23,809 nucleotides of DNA, from IMG/VR virus record IMGVR_UViG_3300013126_000247, positions 1-23,809 of that record; one strand, written 5' to 3'. The notes beneath the pieces are model-generated. The model made no database searches. It worked only from the letters and a program-made list of their open reading frames with translations, and was not told where the DNA came from. Both the position numbers and the translations under genes were made by a program. The DNA is from a virus. Below, one piece after another: positions 9,738 to 18,850 of this stretch. How positions within the stretch are numbered: position 1 is the stretch's first letter; every line of letters begins with the position of its first letter.

Positions 9738-10751
9738 TCAGATAATCGGAATTTCGTCATCTGATTTTGAATTTGGGTTTTTAAAATTAGATTTAGTTGA
9801 TAATGTTGGTGAATTTACAATGTCTTGAAATCTTGATTTAAACTCTTTAGCTTTTGGTGTTTCAATTGAATTAATAAATTTACTATAGTCAATATCACCA
9901 TTATTATAATAAGTAAGAAAATCTACGAGTTTAACTAAAGATTTTGGATTTTTATAAACATCTTGTAATATTTGATTTATATTAGTAAAGTTTTGTCGAA
10001 TTTGATTAATTTTTGTTGGTTTCCAACCAGTAGCTTCAAGTTCATCATTTACTGATGCAATAAATTGATTGCGCTGTTGAGTTTGTTGAAGCTTTTCATT
10101 TTCTTTATCACTAATAAGTTTTTCTGATTTAGGTGTTTTTTGTTTTTCTTGTTGAAACTTTTCATGTTCTTTCTTAGCTTCATCAAGTAAATCACCTTCA
10201 TCTTCTAATGAGTCAAGTGCTGCATTAATTGCTTTTGGTTTTAAACCACGTTCTTCGTATACTTTATATAAATAATCTCGAGCATCATCCATTGTAGAAA
10301 TATCTACATTTTCAGGTTTAGTTTCATCAAGATAAGTATTTAAAAAATTAACAAGATCATCTCTAGTAATATTATCTGAAGCGAACGCAAATCTAATAAC
10401 ATTTTTAGTGAGATCTGGAGCTTGTTGAATAATACCATTTAATACTCGTTGTGGTAATGTATCCAAAGACTCTTCAATCTTTTCCCAGGAACCATCAAAA
10501 GATTCACGATCAGATTCATCAAGAATACCTTTATTAATAAGTTCTTCAAAAATAGCTACTGCTGCAGCATCTGCATTTTCACCATATTCTTGTTTATTAT
10601 CTTCTTGTTTATCATCTGACATAATAACATCTTCTGCTATATCAGGATCTTTCTCTTGTTCAGGTTCTTTTTTAGTAGTATTATTTTTATCTTCTTGAGA
10701 AATATCTTCAATTACGATATCTTCAAATTCAGGGATTGTTAAATTTTCCAT
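9738..10751 (-). CDS. Probable scaffolding protein
   Basis: A 337-residue, highly charged, mostly helical protein. Residues 1-60 are very acidic (EFEDIVIEDISQEDKNN, then runs of Glu/Asp/Lys), residues 185-245 look like a Gln/Lys/Glu-rich coiled coil, and the C-terminal third is basic and Asn/Ser-rich, ending DDEIPII. A charged coiled-coil protein encoded exactly between portal and capsid genes is the usual place and character of a scaffold that organises prohead assembly and then leaves. It starts ATGGAAAATTTAAC; a 16-codon upstream frame overlaps this start. No enzymatic motif is seen, so a scaffold-protease fusion is unlikely. A minor head protein is the alternative. Confidence 0.6.
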   Translation of the reverse strand: MENLTIPEFEDIVIEDISQEDKNNTTKKEPEQEKDPDIAEDVIMSDDKQEDNKQEYGENADAAAVAIFEELINKGILDESDRESFDGSWEKIEESLDTLPQRVLNGIIQQAPDLTKNVIRFAFASDNITRDDLVNFLNTYLDETKPENVDISTMDDARDYLYKVYEERGLKPKAINAALDSLEDEGDLLDEAKKEHEKFQQEKQKTPKSEKLISDKENEKLQQTQQRNQFIASVNDELEATGWKPTKINQIRQNFTNINQILQDVYKNPKSLVKLVDFLTYYNNGDIDYSKFINSIETPKAKEFKSRFQDIVNSPTLSTKSNFKNPNSKSDDEIPII

Positions 10752-10837
10752 GCAAATGTAGGATTAATTTTAAGTTTAGTTTTTTCCATTATAGTAATAA
10801 TAACATTTTTTATGATTTTATAATCAATACTGCAAAA

Positions 10838-13432
10838 TTATTTTTTAGTTGTTTTTGATTGCGACGCCTTCTTTTTATCAATGGTCAGTTTTTCTTTATC
10901 AACTTCTTTTTGATGTTCAAATTTAGCCTGTTCCAATTGGAACTTGGATTGATCTAAATAATGATTTGCTACATCTAATACATCAGGTAATCCATTCTTG
11001 TCAACATCTTTATCTTCATTCCAAGCCATTGCCCCAATAGATGCTGTCATAACATCTGTAGTACGATCTTCTTCAGCTTTAACTCGAATCTTTTCAATTT
11101 CATGAGCTTGGATATCTTCTCGAGCTTCAACTTGCATTTTAACTTGACGTTCTTGAGATTCAAGTTGTTTTTGTTGCATTTCTTGTTGACGTTGTTGTTG
11201 CTTAGCTTCTTCCATACTTATTAATTTATGGATTTCTGCAGGTGGCGCACCACTAGTTAACGCCATAATTAATTGTGAGATAGCGGTCATACCTTGACCA
11301 CCATTCTGAGCAAATGACATACCGTAATTAAACATAGTATCGATATATCGCTGACTTCTACCAGAATCTCCAAGATATAATCCTACACTATTATGATCTA
11401 ACATATCAGGAGTTACTCTAAGAAGTTCTTCCATACCGTTAGGCATAATATAATGTAAAGTATGTTCTTTTAATTGAGGATTTTGGGTAAATATATTTTT
11501 ACAATAAGTTGTAAAGTTAATTAACCAATCATTGATAGCATATTTCCAAACTTCATTATGCATGTAAAAATAAGGTTCTGTAATATTATATGATTGAGCA
11601 ATAGCTTGTTGATTATCTGCTACATTTGATCTACTATCAAATAAAGCTTCTCGTTGAGGAGATACTCCCATAGCCATACCAATTTCTTTTTTTAATATTT
11701 CAGCAAGATTTTGAAGATTGAATATATTCATAGCATTATCAAATGAATTACCTTTAGATCCAGGAGAACGAGTGGCTGGAGGTAATCCTCCAAGACTTGT
11801 TTGAGAACCTGAGTAAAAGTTAATACCTGTCTTTTTAAGGAATGTATACCATGTTAAAAACTTGTCACGAATATCATTACCCATAAAATCTTTACCTAAA
11901 TCATCAGGTATTTGATCTACATCAATATCTAAATTAGAACCTAAATACCTAGATAATTCTCTATTTTCAATATGCTTGATATATAACAATTGAAAATAAG
12001 AAGGTAAAGCACGTTGTAATAATGATACTGATTTAGCATTACGAGCACTAAATACAGCACCTTTAGTAGATAACTCAAATGTTCCAAATGGATCATCTAT
12101 ATTAGTATGTTGATTAGGAACTTCTCTACAAATAGGATATACAAGATTACCTAACCTTACAATTTCATATTTACGAGGAATCCATATTTTTTCAGCTTTA
12201 TATTCAGTGCCAGTTACAGTATCAAACCATACTAAACGTGTAGTTTGTACACCATATCTATTAGTAAACTTTTCGCTATAAGCACTATCAGGAATATTGT
12301 CTGAAAATGATGATGGTAATACAGTTACAACTTCTTTATTATAATCATCTATGTACGATAAAAATATTACTTCTTTAAATGCTTTAAACTCAAAATGAGT
12401 TTCCCAAATTAAGTCTGATTGACGAGCTAATGATTGAGCTCTTGACTGGTGCATACCAATAGTTTTATCATGTACTAATTGTTTATCTGCAGCCATTAAT
12501 AATTCTTGATTAGTCTTATCATATGCGTATGTAGCAGTTTTACTACCTACAGCATGACGTTTATCTGCAACAGCAGTTGTATAATTATTAATACCTAACT
12601 TTTGAAGTTCTTCATCAGTTAGATCATAATTATTAAAAATTTCAGCAGGAGTGATAGCTTGTCTATAACAAAAATAATCACCCTTATGAATAAACCTTTC
12701 ATTTGGAGATTTATGATAAATTGAAAATAATGGGTTACGTAACTCTAAAACAGGTTTTCCATGTTTCCAACCTGAATAAATAAAACATCTGTCTACTTTA
12801 ATAACGTCTTCAATTGTTTCAAGTTTTTTAGCTTTAATATCTTGATCGTACATTAAATAATTTAATGCCTTAGAATAAAATATTTCAATTTCAGATTGCC
12901 ATGTTTTTACAGCTAAATCTGCTGGTTCTAATTGTGTACGTAATGATTTAACATATTCATCAACTTGTTCTTTAGACATACCTTGCATTTGAGCTTTTTG
13001 AGATTCCATTTGAATACCCAATTTCTCATCTACAGATGCTTTAATAGCATTAAACAATGCTTCATTTTTATCTTGAATTGCTTTAGCTGTTAATAACACG
13101 ATTTTAAAATCATCGCTACGCTTTAGCATTTCACCTTTAAGAGCATTTACTTTATTATGTAATTCAGGATAAGGTACAAGCTCTTCTTCAATTTGTCCTA
13201 TATCTTCTCCAAGTGGATTACAAAAAGCTTTTACTTTATCTTTAAAACCACTTAAATTATTATTTGCAACTTCATATGACATTTTCATCATATCATAATC
13301 TTCAACAACTGCTGTTTGCAATGGTATTACATAATTCATGTAACGTTTAAACCAATCACAATCATCAGAATATTTTTCTTTTTCAGAAACTTTTAAAGTA
13401 AAAACTGGATTCTTTTTTTGTAGTTTAGCCAT
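10838..13432 (-). CDS. Portal protein
   Basis: An 864-residue protein, the ring at the capsid vertex through which DNA is packaged. It lies downstream of the terminase and upstream of the scaffold and capsid genes, and its length is within the range of large portals of podovirus-like Bacteroidota phages. Visible parts: a helical N-terminal part (20-190) with a Lys/Gln-rich coiled coil; a mixed wing/stem region (200-560) with FETWHFEFKAF-like beta strands; a Gly/Ser turn near 545-565 (SGSQTSLGGLPPATRSPG) followed by MGVSPQREALFDSRSNVAD, a tunnel-loop-like stretch; and a long C-terminal coiled coil from about 740 to 800, very rich in Gln and Glu (EEAKQQQRQQEMQQKQLESQ), ending in a Lys-rich tail. 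It starts 12 bases after the chaperonin stop. Confidence 0.82.
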   Translation of the reverse strand: MAKLQKKNPVFTLKVSEKEKYSDDCDWFKRYMNYVIPLQTAVVEDYDMMKMSYEVANNNLSGFKDKVKAFCNPLGEDIGQIEEELVPYPELHNKVNALKGEMLKRSDDFKIVLLTAKAIQDKNEALFNAIKASVDEKLGIQMESQKAQMQGMSKEQVDEYVKSLRTQLEPADLAVKTWQSEIEIFYSKALNYLMYDQDIKAKKLETIEDVIKVDRCFIYSGWKHGKPVLELRNPLFSIYHKSPNERFIHKGDYFCYRQAITPAEIFNNYDLTDEELQKLGINNYTTAVADKRHAVGSKTATYAYDKTNQELLMAADKQLVHDKTIGMHQSRAQSLARQSDLIWETHFEFKAFKEVIFLSYIDDYNKEVVTVLPSSFSDNIPDSAYSEKFTNRYGVQTTRLVWFDTVTGTEYKAEKIWIPRKYEIVRLGNLVYPICREVPNQHTNIDDPFGTFELSTKGAVFSARNAKSVSLLQRALPSYFQLLYIKHIENRELSRYLGSNLDIDVDQIPDDLGKDFMGNDIRDKFLTWYTFLKKTGINFYSGSQTSLGGLPPATRSPGSKGNSFDNAMNIFNLQNLAEILKKEIGMAMGVSPQREALFDSRSNVADNQQAIAQSYNITEPYFYMHNEVWKYAINDWLINFTTYCKNIFTQNPQLKEHTLHYIMPNGMEELLRVTPDMLDHNSVGLYLGDSGRSQRYIDTMFNYGMSFAQNGGQGMTAISQLIMALTSGAPPAEIHKLISMEEAKQQQRQQEMQQKQLESQERQVKMQVEAREDIQAHEIEKIRVKAEEDRTTDVMTASIGAMAWNEDKDVDKNGLPDVLDVANHYLDQSKFQLEQAKFEHQKEVDKEKLTIDKKKASQSKTTKK

Positions 13433-13443
13433 TTTAAAATTTA

Positions 13444-14895
13444 TTACTCGTTATGTACAACATACGAAGTGTTAATCAAAAGTTTAAATAATGATACTGC
13501 ATTTGTCAAGGAACTAATAACTACACTTGACGGATCAATAATGTTTTCATCGTAGGATTTAGATCGTACATTGTACGGAATATCTGTCTTTAAAGTTCTT
13601 GTAATATTAGCATTTTTTAAAATCTGACTGTAGGGTTTATACAGGACGTCTTTAATTAATTTAAAAATAGGACTATCTTTAAACAAAGGTATAATTTGCA
13701 CTAGTTCAACACCAGCTCCTCGAACATAACCATTCTTAATAGCTACTGACACTGCACCAATAGCATCTTCAATTCGATCATATTCTTCTTTTAGATTTTT
13801 TTCAGTAACTCCGCCAACATAAATAATAGCACCAGTTTGATTTAACCTATGAATTCGATTTGTATAATCTTCAATATCATAAATTTCAGTACTATTATCA
13901 GCAAGTTTTTGTAATTGATTTAAACGACGATTAAGTTTAGTAAGTTCAGGTTTATTATAAATTGTAAAATCATGTTGAGAAATTACAATTTTATTTACTG
14001 TACCATCATCATTAGCAAATGACATTATATCTTTATAATTTTCTTTACTGTAATTACCATACCCAGGAGTTTTAACTAAACATATTTTTAACCCATTTTG
14101 CATTTTATTAGTTAGTGCAAATCGAACAAATGCATCTGAAAACATAGGCGCCATAATTACAATAGCATTATCATTTTCTAAACAGTATCCTAAAATCTTT
14201 TCATAAGATTGAGGTGATGATACAAGTTCTTCTTCAAGAATTAACGTAGCACTTTCAAGAGTACAATTACCATTTTCTTGATTTGCAAATCGTGTATTAA
14301 CCATACCAGATTCAAAATTTAAACCTTCAATTAAATCATAATACGTTTTATCAGATACTTTAGATTCTTCTAATGAAATATTTGCTTTAAAACCAGTTTT
14401 AGAATAAATATCTTTAATTAAAGCTGCAATCTTTGGTGATTTACTAGATGTAAGTGCAATCTTGTAAATATCATCAATATTATCTACAGGTTTAGATTGT
14501 TGTGTAATAATAGTTTTAAATTTTTCTACAAAATCATCAAGATCTTCAATAAATTTATTAACATCTGTAATATCTTGAATATAAATAGAATCAATTAAAG
14601 AACGTACGAATAAAATAGTAGATGTAGTACCATCACCACATTGTTCTACAGTTTTATTAGCTGCGTTAATAAGTAATTTAGCTCCAATATTGTTTTGAGG
14701 ATCGGGTAGCGAAATAGCTTTAGCTACTGATACACCATCTTTAGTAAAGTTTAAATCTTTATTATTACTAAGAATAATATTTTTACCTGAACCTCCCATT
14801 GTAGATATAACTACATCAGAAGCTAGTTTTATACCATCAATGATAAATTGTAAGTCATCATTGATTATTTTCGTTGTAGGTTGTATATTGTTCAT
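13444..14895 (-). CDS. Phage-encoded GroEL-like chaperonin, divergent
   Basis: A 483-residue group I chaperonin-like protein, about 60 shorter than typical GroEL. Equatorial signature parts are kept: MGGSGKNIIL near 33-42 in place of LGPKGRNVVL, FTKDGVSVAKAI at 50-61, and GDGTTSTIL at 87-95 with the ATP-hydrolysis Asp88. The apical part shows EGLNFESGM and LKICLVKTPGYGNYSKENYKDI, matching the substrate-binding domain. RIEDAIGAVSVAIKNGYVRG near 370-390 keeps the second catalytic Asp, and YNVRSKSYDENIIDPSSVV is the C-terminal equatorial segment. The Gly-Gly-Met tail is absent; it ends YVVHNE. Its first 38 bases overlap the terminase gene, so they are translationally linked. With the GroES-like gene it probably forms a folding chamber for capsid or fibre proteins. 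ATP motifs intact, so likely active. Confidence 0.9.
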   Translation of the reverse strand: MNNIQPTTKIINDDLQFIIDGIKLASDVVISTMGGSGKNIILSNNKDLNFTKDGVSVAKAISLPDPQNNIGAKLLINAANKTVEQCGDGTTSTILFVRSLIDSIYIQDITDVNKFIEDLDDFVEKFKTIITQQSKPVDNIDDIYKIALTSSKSPKIAALIKDIYSKTGFKANISLEESKVSDKTYYDLIEGLNFESGMVNTRFANQENGNCTLESATLILEEELVSSPQSYEKILGYCLENDNAIVIMAPMFSDAFVRFALTNKMQNGLKICLVKTPGYGNYSKENYKDIMSFANDDGTVNKIVISQHDFTIYNKPELTKLNRRLNQLQKLADNSTEIYDIEDYTNRIHRLNQTGAIIYVGGVTEKNLKEEYDRIEDAIGAVSVAIKNGYVRGAGVELVQIIPLFKDSPIFKLIKDVLYKPYSQILKNANITRTLKTDIPYNVRSKSYDENIIDPSSVVISSLTNAVSLFKLLINTSYVVHNE

Positions 14896-17230
14896 GAAAA
14901 CGTTTTATTTTTTGTTGTATATCATCAGGTCTAAAGATATTAGGATTCATAGATAATGCCGCTAGAGGATTATGTCTATGTTTCTTTTCTTCTTCTCTGA
15001 TTTGTAAGTGTCTTAATTCTTTCATTACAAAAGGTGCCATAATAAAAGCAGAAACAGCATCAAAGTTTTTATGTTTTTTTAACTCAAATGCTAACATTTG
15101 ACGTATTAAAAATATATCAGGTAATGTTTCAACAAATCGTATTTCTTTATTATTATAAATCACTTGTTGCATTAAATAATCTGAAGCATCACCAATCATT
15201 TCAAGTTTTTGTTCTATACCGTTTAGCATAATACCATAACTTAATACTTTCTTTTCGTAGGCCGAACTACCTTTTTCTCTAGTAGGACTTAACGCTAATA
15301 AATTTAACTTGTTACGTCTTAAAAAATAACCTCTTACAGAATCACCTCGGTTTGCTTCATACCATAAACTTCTATTATTATTACCATAATATGCAATAAT
15401 CTTTTCAATATTTTCATAATAACCATCACGTCCTTTAGGGTGTTTACCAACGTAAGAACATACCATACTTCCTCCATTATAAGGCGCTCCATATTTAGGG
15501 TTAATAAAACCATAAAAAGCACCTAACGATCCGCCTTCATCAACATCATCTGCAACATAAGGATCTAATACAAAGAAATACATATCTGGAGGTATTTCGC
15601 CATTTACTAATTCAGGTTCTTGATATATTAAAATAGAACCATCTAATTTAGTATTTGTGTGATTATAAGGAAACTCATAAAAAGGTTCAGCATTTAAATC
15701 AGGTTCTGATTTTACACCATATTGTCTAGTAGAATCCCAAAGTAAATTTACAGGTTGACCAATAGTTCTATATTTACCAAATTTTACAAGTTCTTTTTCT
15801 CTATCCATTAATTCCATTACTGGAAAGTGATGTCCTTTAGATGAATGCCACATATCAGATGGTATCAACGGATAATTCATTTTTTCATTACGTAATGCTT
15901 CAGGATCAGTTGATTTACCAGCTTCAATACGCCTGTCCATATAAAATTGTAAAGCTTTTTCTACATCAGTATTTCCATTTTTATCTTTAAATTGAGAGTT
16001 AGTTAAATAAGCAGATAAGAAAAAACCTATTTCACCATTATTTTCCCAAATATCATTATAAGCTAAACAATTATAATCTCTAGGATTATTAAAAATCTTT
16101 TTTGATTGCTGTACTAATTCAATATTACCTGATGTACCAATACCAACTTGTACTCCAAATTGATTACCATTAGGATCTGTTACAGTACCCACATTAGAAA
16201 ACCAAGCATCAACAATATTAGACATTAAACCAATTTCTTCATATAATATTAAAACATAACGTCCACCTGCTGCAGCTGCTTCACCACCTTGTTTTTTATC
16301 AGAATAGTTTACATGTATAAGTTTAGTTTTAGTACCTAAACCATGAATCCATCGATTATTTATTTTAGCTGAATATTCATATCTAAACGGATTCTTTTTA
16401 TTGCCTACTCCAATAGAACCTTCCCAATCTCGATAAAAAGGGTTGGGAGTATAATCATCATCACCTCTATCAGCTTTACCCCATACCCCTAAATCATTAT
16501 CTGTTCCAAATGCTTTTAAACCTTCTTCAATTTTAGTACAAAATTCAGATGATTTATCAGTATTACCGGAACCTACACATACTTCAATAGTAGGAGGATT
16601 ATCAAAATCTTCTTGTGTAAAATACTTTAATCCATCAAATGTTACATGGTGTCCAGATATACCAGAAAAAGTAAATGATTTACCTCCGCCACGTGATCCA
16701 AATACTAAAAGATTTTTAGCTGGATTTTCATATAAAGGAGGACCTTTAACTTTATCATGTAACTTTTTAATATTTTCTCTAGGTGCTATAAAAGTTTTAA
16801 GTTTACCTTTAGAACTTACTAAATTTGGATTATTTGTATCTGCTATACTTTGACATTTTAATACATCATAATTAGATGTATATTCATCATCATCTCTCCA
16901 ACCCGAAAAACCTTGACATTCAAGATAAGCATAATGTAACATCCAATCTATATCTCGAATGTCAGGTCTTACGTATCGGCGAACTTTTTGTTTTTTATCT
17001 ATGTCAAGAATTGAAAAGAAATTACCATAAAAAAATAAAGTTCCTGGCATAAAACGCCAACCTCCTGAATCAAATCCCCATAATCCTTCTATACAATGTT
17101 TTGTATATAATGACCATATTTTACTAAATTTTTCATTATCAGGATGAAGTTTAGGAATTTTTACTTTCCATGTATCTATATTTTCAATTTTGATCAAATC
17201 CTTTTTCAATAGATCTAAGTTCTGTATCAT
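14858..17230 (-). CDS. Terminase large subunit
   Basis: A 790-residue ATP-driven DNA-packaging motor and headful nuclease. The ATPase domain has a Walker A motif GSRGGGKS at 178-185, a Walker B-like RYVLILYEE at 324-332 with adjacent acidic residues, and a coupling motif GIGTSGN at 363-369. The nuclease domain shows an RNase H-like first strand YFFVLDPYVADD at 551-562 (Asp556, Asp561), YEANRGD at 624-630 with Glu625, and NFDAVSAF at 722-729 with Asp724, giving the usual acidic metal-binding set. The protein is longer than many terminases, with about 170 residues before Walker A. The start overlaps the preceding gene by 47 bases and the end overlaps the chaperonin gene by 38. No frameshift or intron is seen. 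Confidence 0.92.
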   Translation of the reverse strand: MIQNLDLLKKDLIKIENIDTWKVKIPKLHPDNEKFSKIWSLYTKHCIEGLWGFDSGGWRFMPGTLFFYGNFFSILDIDKKQKVRRYVRPDIRDIDWMLHYAYLECQGFSGWRDDDEYTSNYDVLKCQSIADTNNPNLVSSKGKLKTFIAPRENIKKLHDKVKGPPLYENPAKNLLVFGSRGGGKSFTFSGISGHHVTFDGLKYFTQEDFDNPPTIEVCVGSGNTDKSSEFCTKIEEGLKAFGTDNDLGVWGKADRGDDDYTPNPFYRDWEGSIGVGNKKNPFRYEYSAKINNRWIHGLGTKTKLIHVNYSDKKQGGEAAAAGGRYVLILYEEIGLMSNIVDAWFSNVGTVTDPNGNQFGVQVGIGTSGNIELVQQSKKIFNNPRDYNCLAYNDIWENNGEIGFFLSAYLTNSQFKDKNGNTDVEKALQFYMDRRIEAGKSTDPEALRNEKMNYPLIPSDMWHSSKGHHFPVMELMDREKELVKFGKYRTIGQPVNLLWDSTRQYGVKSEPDLNAEPFYEFPYNHTNTKLDGSILIYQEPELVNGEIPPDMYFFVLDPYVADDVDEGGSLGAFYGFINPKYGAPYNGGSMVCSYVGKHPKGRDGYYENIEKIIAYYGNNNRSLWYEANRGDSVRGYFLRRNKLNLLALSPTREKGSSAYEKKVLSYGIMLNGIEQKLEMIGDASDYLMQQVIYNNKEIRFVETLPDIFLIRQMLAFELKKHKNFDAVSAFIMAPFVMKELRHLQIREEEKKHRHNPLAALSMNPNIFRPDDIQQKIKRFHEQYTTYNENNQ

Positions 17231-17792
17231 CAGATATATCAGCTTTAATTGTTTTCTTTTCTCGTGCAGTTAACTTTCTACCACCATATAATTGAATTTC
17301 TTTATTCTTTTCTTCAGCATATTTTTGTACTATTTTATCAAAGTCTTCTTCCATTTTAGGTGTTTTAGCAATAGCATTATCAATAGCAGTCATTGTTTCA
17401 AAATTGTAATCAGCTTCTTTTAAAAATTGATTACGTTTTTTAAATAAATCTTTTGTAGTTTTTAATAATCTTTGTATAACAGTTAAACACGTTTCAGGAT
17501 ATTCTTGCAAGCATTGTAAAATAAGTTCATCTTCAATATTAAAATCAGAATTAAAGTTCTTACAAACATTTAAAATTTCACTGTAAGTTAACCTATAATA
17601 CAAGTTTATATCTTCATCTGGTTCTGATAAAAAGAATATACACCACATATCTTTAGAAGATTGATCTTTATTTTTTGTAGTATCTTTATCATATAAACTT
17701 GCAAAAGGACTGACAAATCGCAAATGAGGATTTAATTCCCAAAAATTAACATCAGGTTTTAAATCTTTTTTTATATTGATAAATGTATTCAT
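17184..17792 (-). CDS. Pre-terminase protein, possible small terminase role
   Basis: A 202-residue, charged, helical protein starting MNTFINIKKDLKPDVNFWEL. There is a central segment of alternating helices (65-140) and a basic C-terminal stretch (GGRKLTAREKKTIKAD near 169-185). It ends 47 bases inside the large terminase gene, and its start shares a base with the stop of the peptidase gene upstream. Position directly before the large terminase and a predicted oligomer-forming helical character are compatible with a small terminase subunit, but I cannot point to a DNA-binding motif, and several crAss-like phages lack a recognisable one. Treat the role as positional inference. Confidence 0.4.
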   Translation of the reverse strand: MNTFINIKKDLKPDVNFWELNPHLRFVSPFASLYDKDTTKNKDQSSKDMWCIFFLSEPDEDINLYYRLTYSEILNVCKNFNSDFNIEDELILQCLQEYPETCLTVIQRLLKTTKDLFKKRNQFLKEADYNFETMTAIDNAIAKTPKMEEDFDKIVQKYAEEKNKEIQLYGGRKLTAREKKTIKADISDDTELRSIEKGFDQN

Positions 17793-18223
17793 TATAGAGG
17801 ATCTACAATTAAAAGTTTATCTATATTTGTAACACGACAATCTGAATGCAACCATCCATCAGTAAATTTGTAATTTTCTAAAGTTGTTAAACCAAATTTT
17901 TTAAAATGTTCTTGATTTTTAATAACTTCATCAAACATTTGTTTAGCATTCATTGTACCAATATTACAGTCAAATGCTCGACCAAATTTATGTTGTGAAT
18001 ATTCACTTCCAATATTAACACGAGGAGGTCTGTAACCACGATAAGAATAGGGTCCTCCATTATGCCAATTATTAATCTTTACAGGTACTTCAAAAAATTC
18101 ACGATAAGCAGTAGCAATATCAATAATTTTAGGATCGATAAACCACAAAGATTTTTGACCATATTGTTTAAATATTTGAGGAGGTACAAATTCTTCAATT
18201 TCAAAGTATTTATTTAATTTCAT
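17792..18223 (-). CDS. Peptidase M15-type cell-wall hydrolase
   Basis: A 143-residue single-domain zinc peptidase of the M15 (VanY / D-Ala-D-Ala carboxypeptidase, L-Ala-D-Glu endopeptidase) fold. Zinc-site motifs are intact: SQHKFGRAFD at 76-85 supplies His78 and Asp85 (SxHxxGxAxD), and GWLHSDCR at 123-130 supplies His126 and Asp128 (H-x-D). There is no signal peptide or anchor, so it acts either as an endolysin released by a holin or as a virion-associated enzyme. It lies in the head gene block rather than beside a recognisable holin, so I cannot decide between these. Its start overlaps the stop of the 82-residue gene by four bases (ATGA type). Confidence 0.85.
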   Translation of the reverse strand: MKLNKYFEIEEFVPPQIFKQYGQKSLWFIDPKIIDIATAYREFFEVPVKINNWHNGGPYSYRGYRPPRVNIGSEYSQHKFGRAFDCNIGTMNAKQMFDEVIKNQEHFKKFGLTTLENYKFTDGWLHSDCRVTNIDKLLIVDPL

Positions 18224-18468
18224 TTTATAATTGTTTGTAATTGTAAAAAATCACTCGATTCATCATCGTAAGTTATTACTACAATTTTGGTTGTTGTTTT
18301 ATTTGCTTTATACCAAAATGTAATATTTGGCATATTTACTGTATATTTAACACAACTACACAGTGGGTTTATACGAATAATCTTTTTATCATTGTCATGC
18401 GTAAAAGTATGTCTAAACGTAGAACCTTTACTAATTGTCTGTTGTACTGTTTTTTGTAAGAATCCCAT
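18220..18468 (-). CDS. Small protein with a DUF1573-like Cys motif
   Basis: An 82-residue protein starting MGFLQKTVQQTISKGSTF. Residues 31-70 (RINPLCSCVKYTVNMPNITF then YKANKTTTKIVV) resemble the beta-sandwich pattern of DUF1573 proteins, in which a CxC-type site sits before a strand pair; here it reads CSC. Small versions of such proteins occur in many Bacteroidota phages with no known function. The gene starts 38 bases inside the preceding gene and overlaps the peptidase start by four, so it belongs to the same operon. There is no signal peptide. The DUF1573 likeness is a pattern judgement. Confidence 0.55.
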   Translation of the reverse strand: MGFLQKTVQQTISKGSTFRHTFTHDNDKKIIRINPLCSCVKYTVNMPNITFWYKANKTTTKIVVITYDDESSDFLQLQTIIK

Positions 18469-18850
18469 AACGATTTAAAATCCATTTAATTTCATTTTTG
18501 TTACGAATCCATAACTTTTCAATCAATGTTTTATTAAAATTATCATACAATGTAATATATACATTTGGGCCAACATGTTCAAATTCAAGTGTATAATACA
18601 AAGGTTCTGAATGAGGAACATTAATGTAAAACTTACAAAACTCATCAAAATCTTTTTTTAAAGTAAACCCTAAATCTATAATATCTTGTTTATCTAACCA
18701 TTTTACTTTAAAATCAGACATGGGTACGTTTAAATTAGTATGTGGTGTAATTACATATGGAACATAGTTATCACCTTCTTTAATTTTACACTCAAATCCT
18801 ACATGTAATTCGTCTACTGTTGGTATGTAATGATTAAGCATTGAGTACAA
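18431..18850 (-). CDS. Conserved-type phage hypothetical protein, 139 residues
   Basis: A 139-residue protein: MYSMLNHYIPTVDELHVGFE, then VKWLDKQDIIDLGFTLKK near 49-66, then a beta-rich half (YYTLEFEHVGPNVYITLYDN) and a C-terminal helix IKNEIKWIL-like near 115-130. The 'IPTxxEFHVGFE ... WLDKxDIxxLGF ... K(S/N)ExKxIL..LGI' layout recurs in small hypothetical proteins of Bacteroidota phages, including crAss-like ones, with no assigned function. It overlaps the co-chaperonin stop by 17 bases. No motif for catalysis, membrane or DNA binding is visible. Confidence 0.65.
   Translation of the reverse strand: MYSMLNHYIPTVDELHVGFECKIKEGDNYVPYVITPHTNLNVPMSDFKVKWLDKQDIIDLGFTLKKDFDEFCKFYINVPHSEPLYYTLEFEHVGPNVYITLYDNFNKTLIEKLWIRNKNEIKWILNRYGILTKNSTTDN

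Noticed and set aside
10739-10789. 16-codon minus-strand upstream frame MEKTKLKINPTFAWKI overlapping the scaffold start
   Set aside because: Too short and AT-rich to separate from chance; no SD sequence. A leader peptide remains possible.
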